Assembly: GCF_000280495.2 (NCBI RefSeq)
Contig: NZ_CP018016.1
Coordinates: forward strand, 3,534,001 to 3,598,000
Direction: 5' to 3'
DNA from: Kosakonia radicincitans DSM 16656
GTDB lineage: Bacteria; Pseudomonadota; Gammaproteobacteria; Enterobacterales; Enterobacteriaceae
DNA: 64,000 bases
Shown here piece by piece: positions 27,500-36,030 of this stretch. The translations under genes were made by a program, and so were the position numbers. A model generated the notes under the pieces. The model made no database searches. It was not told where the DNA came from and was given only the letters and a program-made list of their open reading frames with translations. Numbering within the stretch: position 1 is the first letter of the stretch; each line of letters starts with the position of its first letter.

Positions 27500-27543
27500 T
27501 CCCATTTTGGGACTTAGCGCTTCCCATAGTCCCGTAATGGGAC
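27500..27543. promoter_or_regulatory. Paired palindromic operator of higBA
   Basis: Two similar palindromes, TCCCATTTTGGGA (27500-27512) and GTCCCGTAATGGGAC (27529-27543), lie immediately before the toxin start. Their placement and TCCC...GGGA symmetry fit binding sites for the HTH antitoxin, which normally represses its own operon. Confidence 0.72.
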
Positions 27544-27555
27544 TATCCTGTCCGC

Positions 27556-27858
27556 ATGAAGATCATCTCCGTGAAAACATTAAGGGACTTCTGGGCGGAG
27601 AATCCCGACGCTGAGCAACCGCTAAAAGCCTGGGTCGATGAAGTAACCAAAGCAGATTGGAAAACCCTGGCAGAGATAAAAGGACCATACCGCAGCGCCA
27701 GCATTTTGAAAGAGAGGCGAGTGGTGTTCAACATTAAGGGAAATCACTATCGATTAATTGTGGCGATTGCTTACCAGCGCGGATGGGTATTCGTGAAGTT
27801 TATTGGGACGCATAGCCACTACGACACTATCGACGCCGAAACCGTTGAACTGGAGTAA
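27556..27858 (+). CDS. higB: HigB-type mRNA interferase toxin
   Basis: A 100-residue HigB/RelE-superfamily toxin: MKIISVKTLRDFW start, central ERRVVFNIKGNHYRL, and C-terminal VFVKFIGTHSHYDTIDA with the conserved basic and His/Tyr residues. Such toxins cleave mRNA at the ribosome. The toxin comes before the antitoxin, as is usual for hig loci, and the two genes are two bases apart. It interrupts the space between hpxZ and hpxB. Confidence 0.9.
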   Translation: MKIISVKTLRDFWAENPDAEQPLKAWVDEVTKADWKTLAEIKGPYRSASILKERRVVFNIKGNHYRLIVAIAYQRGWVFVKFIGTHSHYDTIDAETVELE

Positions 27859-27860
27859 AA

Positions 27861-28220
27861 ATGAACATTAAACCGATCAGAACTGAAGAGGACTATGAAG
27901 CCGCTCTCCGGGCTGTTGAGCCAATGTTCGACAATGAACCGGAACTGGACACGCCGGAAGGTGATTATTTCGAAGTGATGTGCTTACTGATTGAAGAGTA
28001 CGAAAAGAAACATTACCCCATTGATCCCCCCTCACCCATTGAGGCCATCAAATTTCGTATGGAGCAACTGGGGCTGAGCGTGAAAGATCTGGAGCCTGCT
28101 ATCGGCAAGTCCAATCGTGTATACGAAATTCTTAACGGTACACGTAGCCTCACGCTACCGATGATTCGCCGCCTTCACACCCAATTTGGTATCCCATTAG
28201 AAAGCCTGATTGGCGTTTGA
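27861..28220 (+). CDS. higA: HigA-type antitoxin with XRE HTH
   Basis: A 119-residue antitoxin. The N-terminal half (IRTEEDYEAALRAVE, LLIEEYEKKHYPI) is the HigA-specific toxin-binding part. The C-terminal half is an XRE-type HTH (IKFRMEQLGLSVKDLEPAIG, NRVYEILNGTRSLTLPMIR). It should neutralise HigB and repress the operon through the upstream palindromes. A strong terminator follows. Confidence 0.9.
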   Translation: MNIKPIRTEEDYEAALRAVEPMFDNEPELDTPEGDYFEVMCLLIEEYEKKHYPIDPPSPIEAIKFRMEQLGLSVKDLEPAIGKSNRVYEILNGTRSLTLPMIRRLHTQFGIPLESLIGV

Positions 28221-28285
28221 TAGAACCCCATCTTAGTGCGAAATACGGCGGCATAAGAAATCTCTTTTCTTGCCGCAGCGTCAGT

Positions 28286-28315
28286 AAAAACGCCCGGATT
28301 TTCCGGGCGTTTTTT
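28286..28315. terminator. Bidirectional terminator higA / hpxB
   Basis: AAAAACGCCCGG, an ATTTT loop and CCGGGCGTTTTTT form a long stem flanked by A and T tracts, so it works in both directions between convergent higA and hpxB. Confidence 0.88.
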
Positions 28316-29246
28316 ATTGTGCGTAGGGATGAACCTGCCGCCAGTGATCGGCAATTTGCTGGCGGGTACAGACCCAGACGCGATCGTGCTGCTGGAGATA
28401 ATCAAGAAAGCGTTGCAGCGCGCGAAAACGGCCAGGACGCCCCAACAGGCGGCAGTGCATGCCGATGGACATCATCTTCGGCGCACTTTCACCCTCGGCG
28501 TAGAGCACATCAAAGCTGTCTTTCAGATAGGTGTAAAATTGCTCGGCGGTATTAAAACCCTGAGCGGTAGCAAAGCGCATATCGTTGGCATCCAGCGTGT
28601 ACGGCACAATCAGGTGAGGTTTGCGCGTGCCGTCGCGACAAGTAACTTCGCTCCAGAACGGAAGATCGTCGCCATAGTAATCGCTGTCGTAATCGAACCC
28701 GCCATGCTCGACCACCAGTTGTCGAGTATTGGGGCTGTCGCGCCCGGTGTACCAGCCAGTGGGCGCTTTACCAAACAGCTCGCGCAGCACCTGCACCGCT
28801 TTTTGCAGGTGTTCACGCTCTTCATTGATATCCATATTCTGATAGTGGATCCAGCGCCAGCCGTGGCTAACCACGTCATAATTCGCCGCTTTAATGGCCG
28901 CAACGATCTCCGGCTGACGCGCCAGCGCCATCGCCACGCCAAACACCGTCAGCGGCAACCCGCGTTTGCTGAACTCCTGATGGATGCGCCAGAATCCGGC
29001 GCGGCTGCCATATTCATACAGTGAATCCATCGACATATGCCGATCCGGATAGCTGGCCGCGCCAATAATATCGGAGAGAAATTGCTCCGATCCGGCATCG
29101 CCATGCAGCACATGGTTCTCTGCGCCCTCTTCAAAATTCAGTACAAACTGCACGGCGATGCGCGCCTGCTGCGGCCACTGCGCGTGCGGGGGTTTCCCTG
29201 CGTAACCACGCAAATCGCGCGGATAGTTATCGTCGAAAAGTGCCAT
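28314..29246 (-). CDS. hpxB: Allantoinase, PuuE/polysaccharide-deacetylase type
   Basis: A 310-residue protein of the NodB-like deacetylase superfamily matching PuuE allantoinases: NYPRDLRGYAG at the start, VQFVLNFEEGAE, MSMDSLYEYGSRAGFWR, VVSHGWRWIHYQ, GWYTGRDSPNTRQL and SIGMHCRLLGRPGR. It opens the allantoin ring to allantoate in the cytoplasm. Unlike the AllB type it is not an amidohydrolase-fold enzyme. It is the last gene of hpxSAB, 14 bases after hpxA. Confidence 0.93.
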   Translation of the reverse strand: MALFDDNYPRDLRGYAGKPPHAQWPQQARIAVQFVLNFEEGAENHVLHGDAGSEQFLSDIIGAASYPDRHMSMDSLYEYGSRAGFWRIHQEFSKRGLPLTVFGVAMALARQPEIVAAIKAANYDVVSHGWRWIHYQNMDINEEREHLQKAVQVLRELFGKAPTGWYTGRDSPNTRQLVVEHGGFDYDSDYYGDDLPFWSEVTCRDGTRKPHLIVPYTLDANDMRFATAQGFNTAEQFYTYLKDSFDVLYAEGESAPKMMSIGMHCRLLGRPGRFRALQRFLDYLQQHDRVWVCTRQQIADHWRQVHPYAQ

Positions 29247-29260
29247 TCTCCCTCCACTCG

Positions 29261-30001
29261 CTAAGGCATTAATGCCTGAAATTTACCGCTCAACACTTTA
29301 TTTTCCGGAAAAGCCAAATCGCCCCGCTTGCTGGTCGATAAGCCCAGCGCCACCAGCGACTCCACCATTTTTACCGCCGCGCTGACGCCATCGATCACCG
29401 GCACATGCAGTTCACGCGTCAACTCCTGCGCAAGCTGCGCCATTCCGCCACAGCCGAGCACAATCGCGCCACAGCCATCTTCTTTTAACGCCTGAATACA
29501 GCGCGCGCGCACTTTTTCCTGCGCCAGACCACTGCCGTCCTCCAGCGCCAGCACCGGTAAATCGATGGCGTGCAGCGCCGCGCAGTGTTCCTGAAAACCA
29601 TACTGCTGCAACAGATGACGGGCGATAATCAGCGTGCGCGGCAAGGTGGTGACGATGGAAAAACGGGTCGCCACCAGCGTCGCCATGTGCATTGCGGCTT
29701 CGGCGATGCCGACCACCGGCCCCTGTGCCAGCTCGCGCGCCGCCAGCAATCCCGGATCGCCAAAGCAGGCGATCACGTGGCCATCCACGCCCTGCTGACG
29801 CCCGGCTTTCACCTGTTCAAGCACACCGATGGCGGCTATCGCTTCATCAAAATGCCCTTCGATCGACGGCACGCCTTCGCGCGGGCACACCGCCACAATT
29901 TCGGTGCCAGGTGCTGCCGCCGCTCTTGCCGCTGCGCCAATGGTTTCGGTCATCGCCAGGCTGGTGTTCGGGTTGATAACTTGTATACAAACGGCAGACA
30001 T
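29261..30001 (-). CDS. hpxA: Allantoin racemase (Asp/Glu/hydantoin racemase family)
   Basis: A 246-residue racemase. The two catalytic cysteines fit ACFGDPG in the N-terminal half and LGCGGMA in the C-terminal half. The family member in this context interconverts allantoin enantiomers so that both can be opened by HpxB. The start has a strong AAGGAGG and its first base is shared with the hpxS stop (TAATG). The longer frame from 30049 lies inside hpxS and is unlikely. A TTGTATACAA palindrome lies inside the first codons. Confidence 0.9.
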   Translation of the reverse strand: MSAVCIQVINPNTSLAMTETIGAAARAAAAPGTEIVAVCPREGVPSIEGHFDEAIAAIGVLEQVKAGRQQGVDGHVIACFGDPGLLAARELAQGPVVGIAEAAMHMATLVATRFSIVTTLPRTLIIARHLLQQYGFQEHCAALHAIDLPVLALEDGSGLAQEKVRARCIQALKEDGCGAIVLGCGGMAQLAQELTRELHVPVIDGVSAAVKMVESLVALGLSTSKRGDLAFPENKVLSGKFQALMP

Positions 30002-30717
30002 TATGCCTCCTTGTGACTGGCAAACAGCCGGGCGAAATCCGGCAGACAAACGCCAGCCCGCTCGAAACAGAGGCTGTCGACGATATGTTCAAAATGGTGC
30101 GTCAGCGCCGCGCTTAGCGCCTGTAGATCCTTTTTACGCAGTAAATCAACCAGTTGTTCATGATCGTTACAACGACACCCCTGGCGCCACGGCGAGCCCC
30201 AGGCGGCGATCACCAGCGAAGAGCGCTGGCTCAGGCCGGTGACCATCTCGGTCAACACCGGGTTGCCGGAAATAGCCTGAAGCTGAATGTGGAACTCAGC
30301 GGAGTAGCGAATGGCCGCCGGGCCGTCATAGGCTTCGTGCGCCTGCTGCTCCTGGCGGATAATCGCTTCCAGCGCCGCCAGATGTGGCGGCTGGCAATGC
30401 GCCAGCACGTCAGGCAGGTTGGCCACTTCCAGCAGCGTGCGGGTACGGAAGATCGCCTGCGCCTCTTCTACCGTTGGGCTGGCGACGTGTGCACCACGTT
30501 TGGGCGTTAAGGTGACCATTTGCACAGCATTGAGTCGTTGCAGCACTTTTCTGATCCCGGTGCGGCTGACGCCAAACACCTCCGCCAGCGCCTCTTCCGG
30601 TAATTTGCTCCCCGGGAGTAATTGATGTTCGACAATCGCGGTCATCAGCGACTGGTAGATGGTTTCATCCTTGTCCTGCAAGGCCGTTGCGGCGTGCAGA
30701 CTGTTTTCATTACTCAT
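30001..30717 (-). CDS. hpxS: GntR/FadR-type regulator HpxS
   Basis: A 238-residue regulator. The N-terminal winged helix covers residues 15-85 (SLMTAIVEHQLLPGSKLPEEALAE, VFGVSRTGIRKVLQRL, KRGAHVASP wing). The C-terminal FCD helical domain has the expected metal-binding pattern (RYSAEFHIQL, a NDHEQLVDLL segment and HFEHI). In Klebsiella HpxS controls allantoin genes. Here it heads hpxSAB and faces hpxC across a 145-bp region with two GTATAC/GATAC-centred sites. The effector is probably allantoin; this is inferred. Confidence 0.88.
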   Translation of the reverse strand: MSNENSLHAATALQDKDETIYQSLMTAIVEHQLLPGSKLPEEALAEVFGVSRTGIRKVLQRLNAVQMVTLTPKRGAHVASPTVEEAQAIFRTRTLLEVANLPDVLAHCQPPHLAALEAIIRQEQQAHEAYDGPAAIRYSAEFHIQLQAISGNPVLTEMVTGLSQRSSLVIAAWGSPWRQGCRCNDHEQLVDLLRKKDLQALSAALTHHFEHIVDSLCFERAGVCLPDFARLFASHKEA

Positions 30718-30751
30718 TAACCACTCCGCTTTTTTACTTTTCGATATCGGA

Positions 30752-30783
30752 TCGTATACATGAAATTAAATTATTGGATACAA
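30752..30783. promoter_or_regulatory. Candidate HpxS operators
   Basis: TCGTATACAT (30752-30761) and TTGGATACAA (30774-30783) are 22 bp apart, two helical turns, between divergent hpxS and hpxC. Each differs slightly from TTGTATACAA, which occurs perfectly at 29981 in hpxA and at 31488 in hpxC. The spacing suggests binding of two dimers on one DNA face. Confidence 0.5.
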
Positions 30784-30795
30784 GATTAATCATTT

Positions 30796-30811
30796 TGGCC
30801 TGAATCCTGCA
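30796..30811 (+). promoter_or_regulatory. Probable sigma-54 promoter of hpxC
   Basis: TGGCCTGAATCCTGCA keeps the -24 GG and -12 GC at the exact sigma-54 spacing, with three consensus mismatches. The start would be near 30822, about 40 bases before the hpxC ATG. Confidence 0.6.
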
Positions 30812-30862
30812 ACAACATCAGCACTCCCTTTTCACGGGCTTTTATTGACAGGAGCAGGTTTC

Positions 30863-32359
30863 ATGCCAAATACACAAAACACTCATCAGGTTAAGGCCGC
30901 TGATTCCGGAGCGGTATACAGCCCACGGCTTTGCAATGAGGATCTGGCGCCGACGCGCGATCAGAACTGGAGCTGGTACAACATCTTTTCGTTCTGGATG
31001 TCGGATGTACACAGTATGGGCGGCTACGTCGTCGCCGCGAGTTTCTTTACGCTCGGGCTGGCAAGCTGGCAGGTGCTGCTCTGCCTGCTGGTGGGCATTT
31101 GCATTGTGCAGCTCTGCGCTAACCTGGTCGCGAAACCGAGCCAGATGGCAGGCGTGCCCTATGCCGTTATCTGCCGCCAGGCATTTGGCGTCTTCGGCGC
31201 CAACATTCCGGCGGTAATTCGTGGTCTTATCGCCTTCGCCTGGTACGGCATTCAGACCTATCTGGCAGCGAATGCCCTAATGCTGGTGCTGCTGAAATTC
31301 TGGCCGTCGCTCTCTTCTTTAACGCAGGGGTCGCTGTTCGGCCTGTCGCACCTGGGCTGGCTGTGCTTCGCCACGATGTGGATTCTGCAGGCAATGGTGT
31401 TCTGGCACGGGATGAGCGCGATCAAGCGCTTTATCGATATTGCCGGTCCGGCCGTGTATGTGGTGATGCTGGCGCTGGCGGGCTGGATTGTATACAAGAC
31501 CGGTTTCGACGGTATCTCGTTTACCCTCGCCAGCAAATCACTCAGCGCCGGTGAGCAAACCTGGCAGATGATCACTGCGACTGCGCTGGTGGTTTCCTAT
31601 TTTTCCGGGCCACTGCTCAACTTTGGTGATTTCTCGCGTTATGGCAAAAGCATGGGCGAAATTCGTCGTGGCAACCGCTGGGGCTTACCGTTCAACTTCC
31701 TGCTGTTCTCGATCGTGACCGTGGTGATTGTCTCTGGCACCCAGTCGCTGTTTGGCCGCATGATCACCGATCCGATTGAAACCGTCAGCCGCGTCGGCAA
31801 CGATCTGGCGGTGGCGATTGGCCTGCTGACCATGATCACCGCCACCATCGGCATCAACATTGTTGCTAACTTTGTTTCGCCAGCGTTTGACTTCTCCAAC
31901 TGCTCGCCGCAGAAAATCAGCTTCCGTACCGGTGGCATGATCGCCGCTGTCGGCTCGATTCTGCTGACGCCGTGGAACCTGTTTAACTCGCCGGAACTGA
32001 TCCACTACACCCTCGACGTGCTGGGTGCCTTTATCGGCCCGCTGTTCGGCATTCTGATTGCGGATTTCTATCTGATCAAACGCGGGCAGGTGTTTGTTGA
32101 TGACCTGTTTGATGACACGCCAAAAGGCAAATACTGGTATCGCAATGGCTTTAACCCGAAAGCGATTGGCGCGCTGGTGCCGTCAGTGGCCGTCGGGTTG
32201 ATCATCAGCTTTATTCCGGCGCTGCACGAAGTCGCCAACTTTAGCTGGTTTATCGGCGTCCTGCTGGGCGGCATCACCTATCGCTGGCTGGCCCGCGAAG
32301 AGCGCGCTGTTGTCACGACATCGCATTTCAATACCAACGTCGCGGCACAAAAAGAGTAA
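30863..32359 (+). CDS. hpxC: Allantoin permease, NCS1 family
   Basis: A 498-residue NCS1 transporter with about twelve hydrophobic segments. Landmarks are LAPTRDQNWSWYNIFSFWMSD-like N-terminus, SQMAGVPYAVICRQAFG, FAWYGIQTYLAANA, FSRYGKS and NIVANFVSPAFDFSN. These fit PucI/AllW-like allantoin carriers. It faces hpxS and probably brings allantoin into the cell for HpxA/HpxB. Start chosen at the ATG with AGGAGCAGG upstream. A TTGTATACAA palindrome lies within the coding region around codons 209-212. Confidence 0.88.
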   Translation: MPNTQNTHQVKAADSGAVYSPRLCNEDLAPTRDQNWSWYNIFSFWMSDVHSMGGYVVAASFFTLGLASWQVLLCLLVGICIVQLCANLVAKPSQMAGVPYAVICRQAFGVFGANIPAVIRGLIAFAWYGIQTYLAANALMLVLLKFWPSLSSLTQGSLFGLSHLGWLCFATMWILQAMVFWHGMSAIKRFIDIAGPAVYVVMLALAGWIVYKTGFDGISFTLASKSLSAGEQTWQMITATALVVSYFSGPLLNFGDFSRYGKSMGEIRRGNRWGLPFNFLLFSIVTVVIVSGTQSLFGRMITDPIETVSRVGNDLAVAIGLLTMITATIGINIVANFVSPAFDFSNCSPQKISFRTGGMIAAVGSILLTPWNLFNSPELIHYTLDVLGAFIGPLFGILIADFYLIKRGQVFVDDLFDDTPKGKYWYRNGFNPKAIGALVPSVAVGLIISFIPALHEVANFSWFIGVLLGGITYRWLAREERAVVTTSHFNTNVAAQKE

Positions 32360-32395
32360 CCCTTCACCTCAGGCCGCGGCGTTTCTCGTCGCGGC

Positions 32396-32411
32396 TGGCA
32401 CTCATTTTGCT
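32396..32411 (+). promoter_or_regulatory. Sigma-54 promoter of guaD
   Basis: TGGCACTCATTTTGCT is one mismatch from TGGCACG-N4-TTGCW at exact spacing. The predicted start is near 32422, about 30 bases before the guaD ATG. Confidence 0.8.
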
Positions 32412-32452
32412 TTAACACTTCACCCACAATGGAAACGATCAGGGCAGGAACG

Positions 32453-33772
32453 ATGATTGATTATCATGCCGCGGTCCGCGGCGCGCTGTTTGACATTGCA
32501 GAAGTCTGCGACAACGCCGACGATATCGCCCACCACGCACGTTTCATTGAAGATGGTCTGCTATTTATTCGCGACGGCAAGATTCAGGCGCGAATGAGCT
32601 GGCAGGAGGGCGAGCAATATCTGGATGCGCATAAAGGCTACACCGACCGGCGCGGCAAACTGCTGCTCCCCGGTTTTATTGATGCCCATGTGCACTATCC
32701 GCAAACCGAAATGATTGGCGCATTTGGTGAACAACTGCTGGAGTGGCTGACAACGTACACCTTTCCGGTTGAAAGCCAGTTTGCTGATGAAGCCTACGCC
32801 ACAGAGATTGCCGAATTCTTTATCAGCCAGTTACTGAGCCACGGCACCACCACCGCGCTGGTGTTTTGCACGCTGCACCCGGAATCTGTCAACGCGCTGT
32901 TTAGCGAAGCGCTGCGCCTGAATATGCGGCTGATCGCCGGTAAGGTGATGATGGATCGCCATACGCCGGAATATCTCAGCGAAACCGCTGAGCAGAGCTA
33001 CCAGCAAACGCGCGAGCTGATCCAGCGCTGGCAGCATCAGGGGCGGCTGGGTTATGCCATTACGCCGCGCTTTGCGCCCACCTCCTCGCCGGAGCTGCTT
33101 GAGGCGGTACGCCGTTTACGCGAAGAGTTTCCGCAGACCTGGCTGCAGACACATTTAAGCGAAAACCCGAATGAAGTGGCGTGGGTCAACGATCTCTGGC
33201 CGGAACATCAACGTTACCTTGATGTTTACCACCACTATCAACTGACCGGCGAGCGCAGCGTGTTTGCCCACGGCATTCACCTGCATGATGAAGAGTGGCA
33301 GTGCCTGCACGATACCGGTTCGGCGGTGGCGTTTTGCCCTACTTCGAACCTGTTCCTCGGCAGCGGGCTGTTTCGCCTGCCCGCCTGCTGGCAGAACAAA
33401 GTGCGCATGGGCATCGGCACCGATGTAGGTGCAGGCACCACCTTCAGCATGCTGCGCACGCTGGGTGAAGCCTACAAGGTGGGCCAGTTGCAAAGCTATC
33501 GCCTGCGCGCCAGCGAAGCGTTTTACCACGCCACACTTGGCGGCGCGCATGCCCTGCGTCTGGACGATAAAATTGGTAATTTTGCGCCAGGCAAAGAGGC
33601 CGATTTTGTGGTCATTGACCCGGCGGTGACGCCCTTGCAGCGCCTGCGCAACACGCGCTGCAAGGACATCTACGAGCAACTGTTTGTGCTGATGACCCTC
33701 GGCGACGAGCGCAATATCAGCGAGACGTGGATTAACGGTCAGTGCGCATGGTCAACTGCCGCGGTAAGTTGA
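32453..33772 (+). CDS. guaD: Guanine deaminase
   Basis: A 439-residue amidohydrolase-superfamily enzyme. Zinc-site motifs are visible: GFIDAHVHYPQ, TALVFCTLHPES, LQTHLSENPNE, FAHGIHL and GIGTDVGAGTTFSM. The family converts guanine to xanthine and ammonia in the cytoplasm, feeding the pathway at the same level as HpxDE. The second ATG is used because AGGAACG precedes it; the first is 24 bases upstream. It converges on hpxT with 3' ends overlapping by about 20 bases. Confidence 0.93.
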   Translation: MIDYHAAVRGALFDIAEVCDNADDIAHHARFIEDGLLFIRDGKIQARMSWQEGEQYLDAHKGYTDRRGKLLLPGFIDAHVHYPQTEMIGAFGEQLLEWLTTYTFPVESQFADEAYATEIAEFFISQLLSHGTTTALVFCTLHPESVNALFSEALRLNMRLIAGKVMMDRHTPEYLSETAEQSYQQTRELIQRWQHQGRLGYAITPRFAPTSSPELLEAVRRLREEFPQTWLQTHLSENPNEVAWVNDLWPEHQRYLDVYHHYQLTGERSVFAHGIHLHDEEWQCLHDTGSAVAFCPTSNLFLGSGLFRLPACWQNKVRMGIGTDVGAGTTFSMLRTLGEAYKVGQLQSYRLRASEAFYHATLGGAHALRLDDKIGNFAPGKEADFVVIDPAVTPLQRLRNTRCKDIYEQLFVLMTLGDERNISETWINGQCAWSTAAVS

Positions 33773-34075
33773 CCAGCCGCCGGGAGCAATTAAGAACGGC
33801 AGATGGAAATGCTCCTCTGCCGTTTGCGTAATCACAAAGTCAATTTGCGCGCAGGGAAACAGTGTCGCCACGCCGCGCTGTGCAAACCATTCTCCCGTTT
33901 GCGCCACCAGCCGGTAATGTCCCGGCATCAATGAAGAGGAAAGCGCACCGATTCGTCCGTTCGCATCGGTGACGCCGCTCGCCACCGTCTGCTCGTCGAG
34001 TAACAGATTAACCGTCACCCCCTGCGCGGGCTTACCGCTGGAAATATCCAGAATATGGGTACTGAGGCTGTTCAT
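33752..34075 (-). CDS. hpxT: 5-hydroxyisourate hydrolase
   Basis: A 107-residue transthyretin-related protein. The N-terminal HILDISSGKPAQGV motif and the C-terminal YRGS tetrapeptide are the family hallmarks. It hydrolyses 5-hydroxyisourate, the product of HpxO, to OHCU. Transthyretin-like enzymes act as tetramers. It overlaps hpxQ by four bases (ATGA) and ends the hpxPQT operon; its 3' end overlaps guaD on the other strand. Confidence 0.94.
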   Translation of the reverse strand: MNSLSTHILDISSGKPAQGVTVNLLLDEQTVASGVTDANGRIGALSSSLMPGHYRLVAQTGEWFAQRGVATLFPCAQIDFVITQTAEEHFHLPFLIAPGGWSTYRGS

Positions 34076-34572
34076 TCGCCAATCGCTCCTGCCAGTCGTA
34101 ATAAGGTGATTTCCCGTAATTGCTCCAGCGCCGCCGCGATCTCTTCGGCGTCGCTGTTGGTCAGCCGCTGTTCCAGCGCGTGCAGAATCTCTTCTCCGCT
34201 ACGGCCTTTGGCGCGGATCAAAAAAACGCGGCCAAAACGCGCTTCATAGCGCGCATTCCCCTCGCGCAGCGCCGCCGCCAGTTGCGCGTCGCGATTGTCC
34301 ACCGCCGACTGTTCCTGGCGCGATAACGCGGCATGCGCCTGCGCCCCCGCAGGCTTTTCGCCAATGCGCGGGTGTGCGCTGAGCGCCTGCTCCAGCTCGA
34401 CGCGGCCCCAGGCTCCGGCGATGTCACTCGCGGTTTGCTGAAGTTCCGCGAGCGAGGCAAACGGACGCGCGGCCACCAGCGCTGCCGTCCAGCCGGGGAT
34501 CGCCACGCACGGCTGCAACAGTGCCGCAGCCTCATCGCCCGGTAGCTGATTAAAGTGATTCAGCGCGATCAT
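34072..34572 (-). CDS. hpxQ: OHCU decarboxylase
   Basis: A 166-residue all-helical protein with LNHFNQLPGDEAAALL at the start and HPRIGEKP, the conserved catalytic His region, followed by SRQEQSAVD. It decarboxylates 2-oxo-4-hydroxy-4-carboxy-5-ureidoimidazoline to S-allantoin. The start overlaps the hpxP end by 23 bases and its stop overlaps the hpxT start, so all three are translated as one unit. Confidence 0.93.
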   Translation of the reverse strand: MIALNHFNQLPGDEAAALLQPCVAIPGWTAALVAARPFASLAELQQTASDIAGAWGRVELEQALSAHPRIGEKPAGAQAHAALSRQEQSAVDNRDAQLAAALREGNARYEARFGRVFLIRAKGRSGEEILHALEQRLTNSDAEEIAAALEQLREITLLRLAGAIGE

Positions 34573-35932
34573 CTTTGCTCCTTACGTCAGCGGCGATGGC
34601 CGTTTTTTCTTCCGGAATAATCAGGTTCAGGACAATCGCCACTAAGCCGCCGCAGGTCGCCGCCGAGCCAAACAGATTACCGATAATTGGCGGGAAATGG
34701 GCGAGAAAAGCGGGTACCGCTTCGACGCCCATACCAAAACCAAACGCCAGCCCGACAATCAGCATGTCGCGGCGGGTTAACGGATTCTGGGTAATGATGC
34801 GGATCCCGGCCGCCACCACGCAGCCAAACATCACCATCGTCGCACCGCCCAGCACCGGCAACGGGATCTGGCGTAATATCTCGCCAAACGGCGGGAACAC
34901 CCCCAGCAGGATAAGGATCACGCCAATATAGCGGCCAACAAAGCGGCTGGCGACGCCCGTCATCTGGATAACGCCATTGTTTTGCGCAAAGGTGGTATTG
35001 GGAAAGGCGCCCAGCATCGCCGCAATCATGCAACTGATGCCGTCAGCAAGAATGCCGCCCTTCAGCCGGGAACGAAACGCGCTGTTATCGATGGGCTGAT
35101 GCGAGATCAGGCAATTGGCGGTGAGATCGCCGACCGCCTCCAGGATGCACACCAGCGACACCAGCGCCACAGGCAGAAAGATGGCGCTATTAAACTGGAA
35201 CCCAAACGGGAACAGCGCCGGTAAACGGAACCAGGTATCACCGAGACCGCTGAAGTGAAACTTACCGACAAGGGCTGCGGCGATGCAACCCAGGGCGATG
35301 CCGACCACTACGGAAGAGAGACGCAGCCAGCGGTTTTTCGCACAGCTCAGTAACACAATCACCGCCAGCGTGCCTGCGCCAAGGCCGATGTTGCTCATAC
35401 TGCCAAAATCTTTCGCCTGTACGCCGCCACACCAGTTATTCACGCTGACTTTAATCAGGCTGATGCCGATCAGGGCAATCACGCTGCCGGTGATGATCGG
35501 CGTAAAAATGCGCTTCAGCGGCTCAATAAAGCGGCTGACGATAATCGGCACCAGCGCGGCCACGAAATTGACGCCAAACAGCATCGCCATCACATCCTGC
35601 GCCGTGCCGCCCTGCCCTTTCACCCACATCCCGCCCGCAATGGCGACACCGAGAAAGGCAAAGCTGGTGCCCTGCATGCAGATCATACCTGCGCCAACGC
35701 CCCACACGCGGTTGGACTGTAAAAAGGTGCCAATCCCGGAGGCCAGCAGCGACATGCTAATCAACCACGGCATCCACTCGCCCAGCCCCAGCGTCGCACC
35801 GATAATCAGCGGCGGTGTAATGATGCCCACTAACCCGGCCAGTACGTGCTGTAAAGCGCTGAAGAAAGCCGGAAGCGGCGGGATCCGCTGCTCCAGCCCG
35901 TACAATAAGTTGCTGTTCTTTTCATCAGACAT
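34550..35932 (-). CDS. hpxP: Uric acid/purine permease, NCS2 family
   Basis: A 460-residue transporter of the NCS2 (UraA/XanQ) fold with about fourteen hydrophobic segments. Landmarks are LLYGLEQRIPPLPAFFSALQHV, QGTSFAFLGVA, the NAT-type region around FAQNNGVIQMTGVASR, and a terminal LNLIIPEE. Klebsiella HpxP takes up urate. First gene of hpxPQT, leftward from a divergent region shared with hpxO. The second in-frame ATG was preferred, with AGGA nine bases upstream. Confidence 0.9.
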   Translation of the reverse strand: MSDEKNSNLLYGLEQRIPPLPAFFSALQHVLAGLVGIITPPLIIGATLGLGEWMPWLISMSLLASGIGTFLQSNRVWGVGAGMICMQGTSFAFLGVAIAGGMWVKGQGGTAQDVMAMLFGVNFVAALVPIIVSRFIEPLKRIFTPIITGSVIALIGISLIKVSVNNWCGGVQAKDFGSMSNIGLGAGTLAVIVLLSCAKNRWLRLSSVVVGIALGCIAAALVGKFHFSGLGDTWFRLPALFPFGFQFNSAIFLPVALVSLVCILEAVGDLTANCLISHQPIDNSAFRSRLKGGILADGISCMIAAMLGAFPNTTFAQNNGVIQMTGVASRFVGRYIGVILILLGVFPPFGEILRQIPLPVLGGATMVMFGCVVAAGIRIITQNPLTRRDMLIVGLAFGFGMGVEAVPAFLAHFPPIIGNLFGSAATCGGLVAIVLNLIIPEEKTAIAADVRSKDDRAESL

Positions 35933-35971
35933 GGCGTTCCATCCTGTTGTCAATTCGCGTCAACGCCCTGA

Positions 35972-35987
35972 TGCACAAAGCAGGCCA
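35972..35987 (-). promoter_or_regulatory. Probable sigma-54 promoter of hpxPQT
   Basis: On the minus strand TGGCCTGCTTTGTGCA keeps GG and GC at exact -24/-12 spacing and shares its TGGCCTG half with the hpxC promoter. The start would be near 35961, about 30 bases before hpxP. Confidence 0.55.
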
Positions 35988-36030
35988 GAGTCGCCACTCC
36001 CGCGCCAGCGCTGTGAAACTTTAGATTCCT

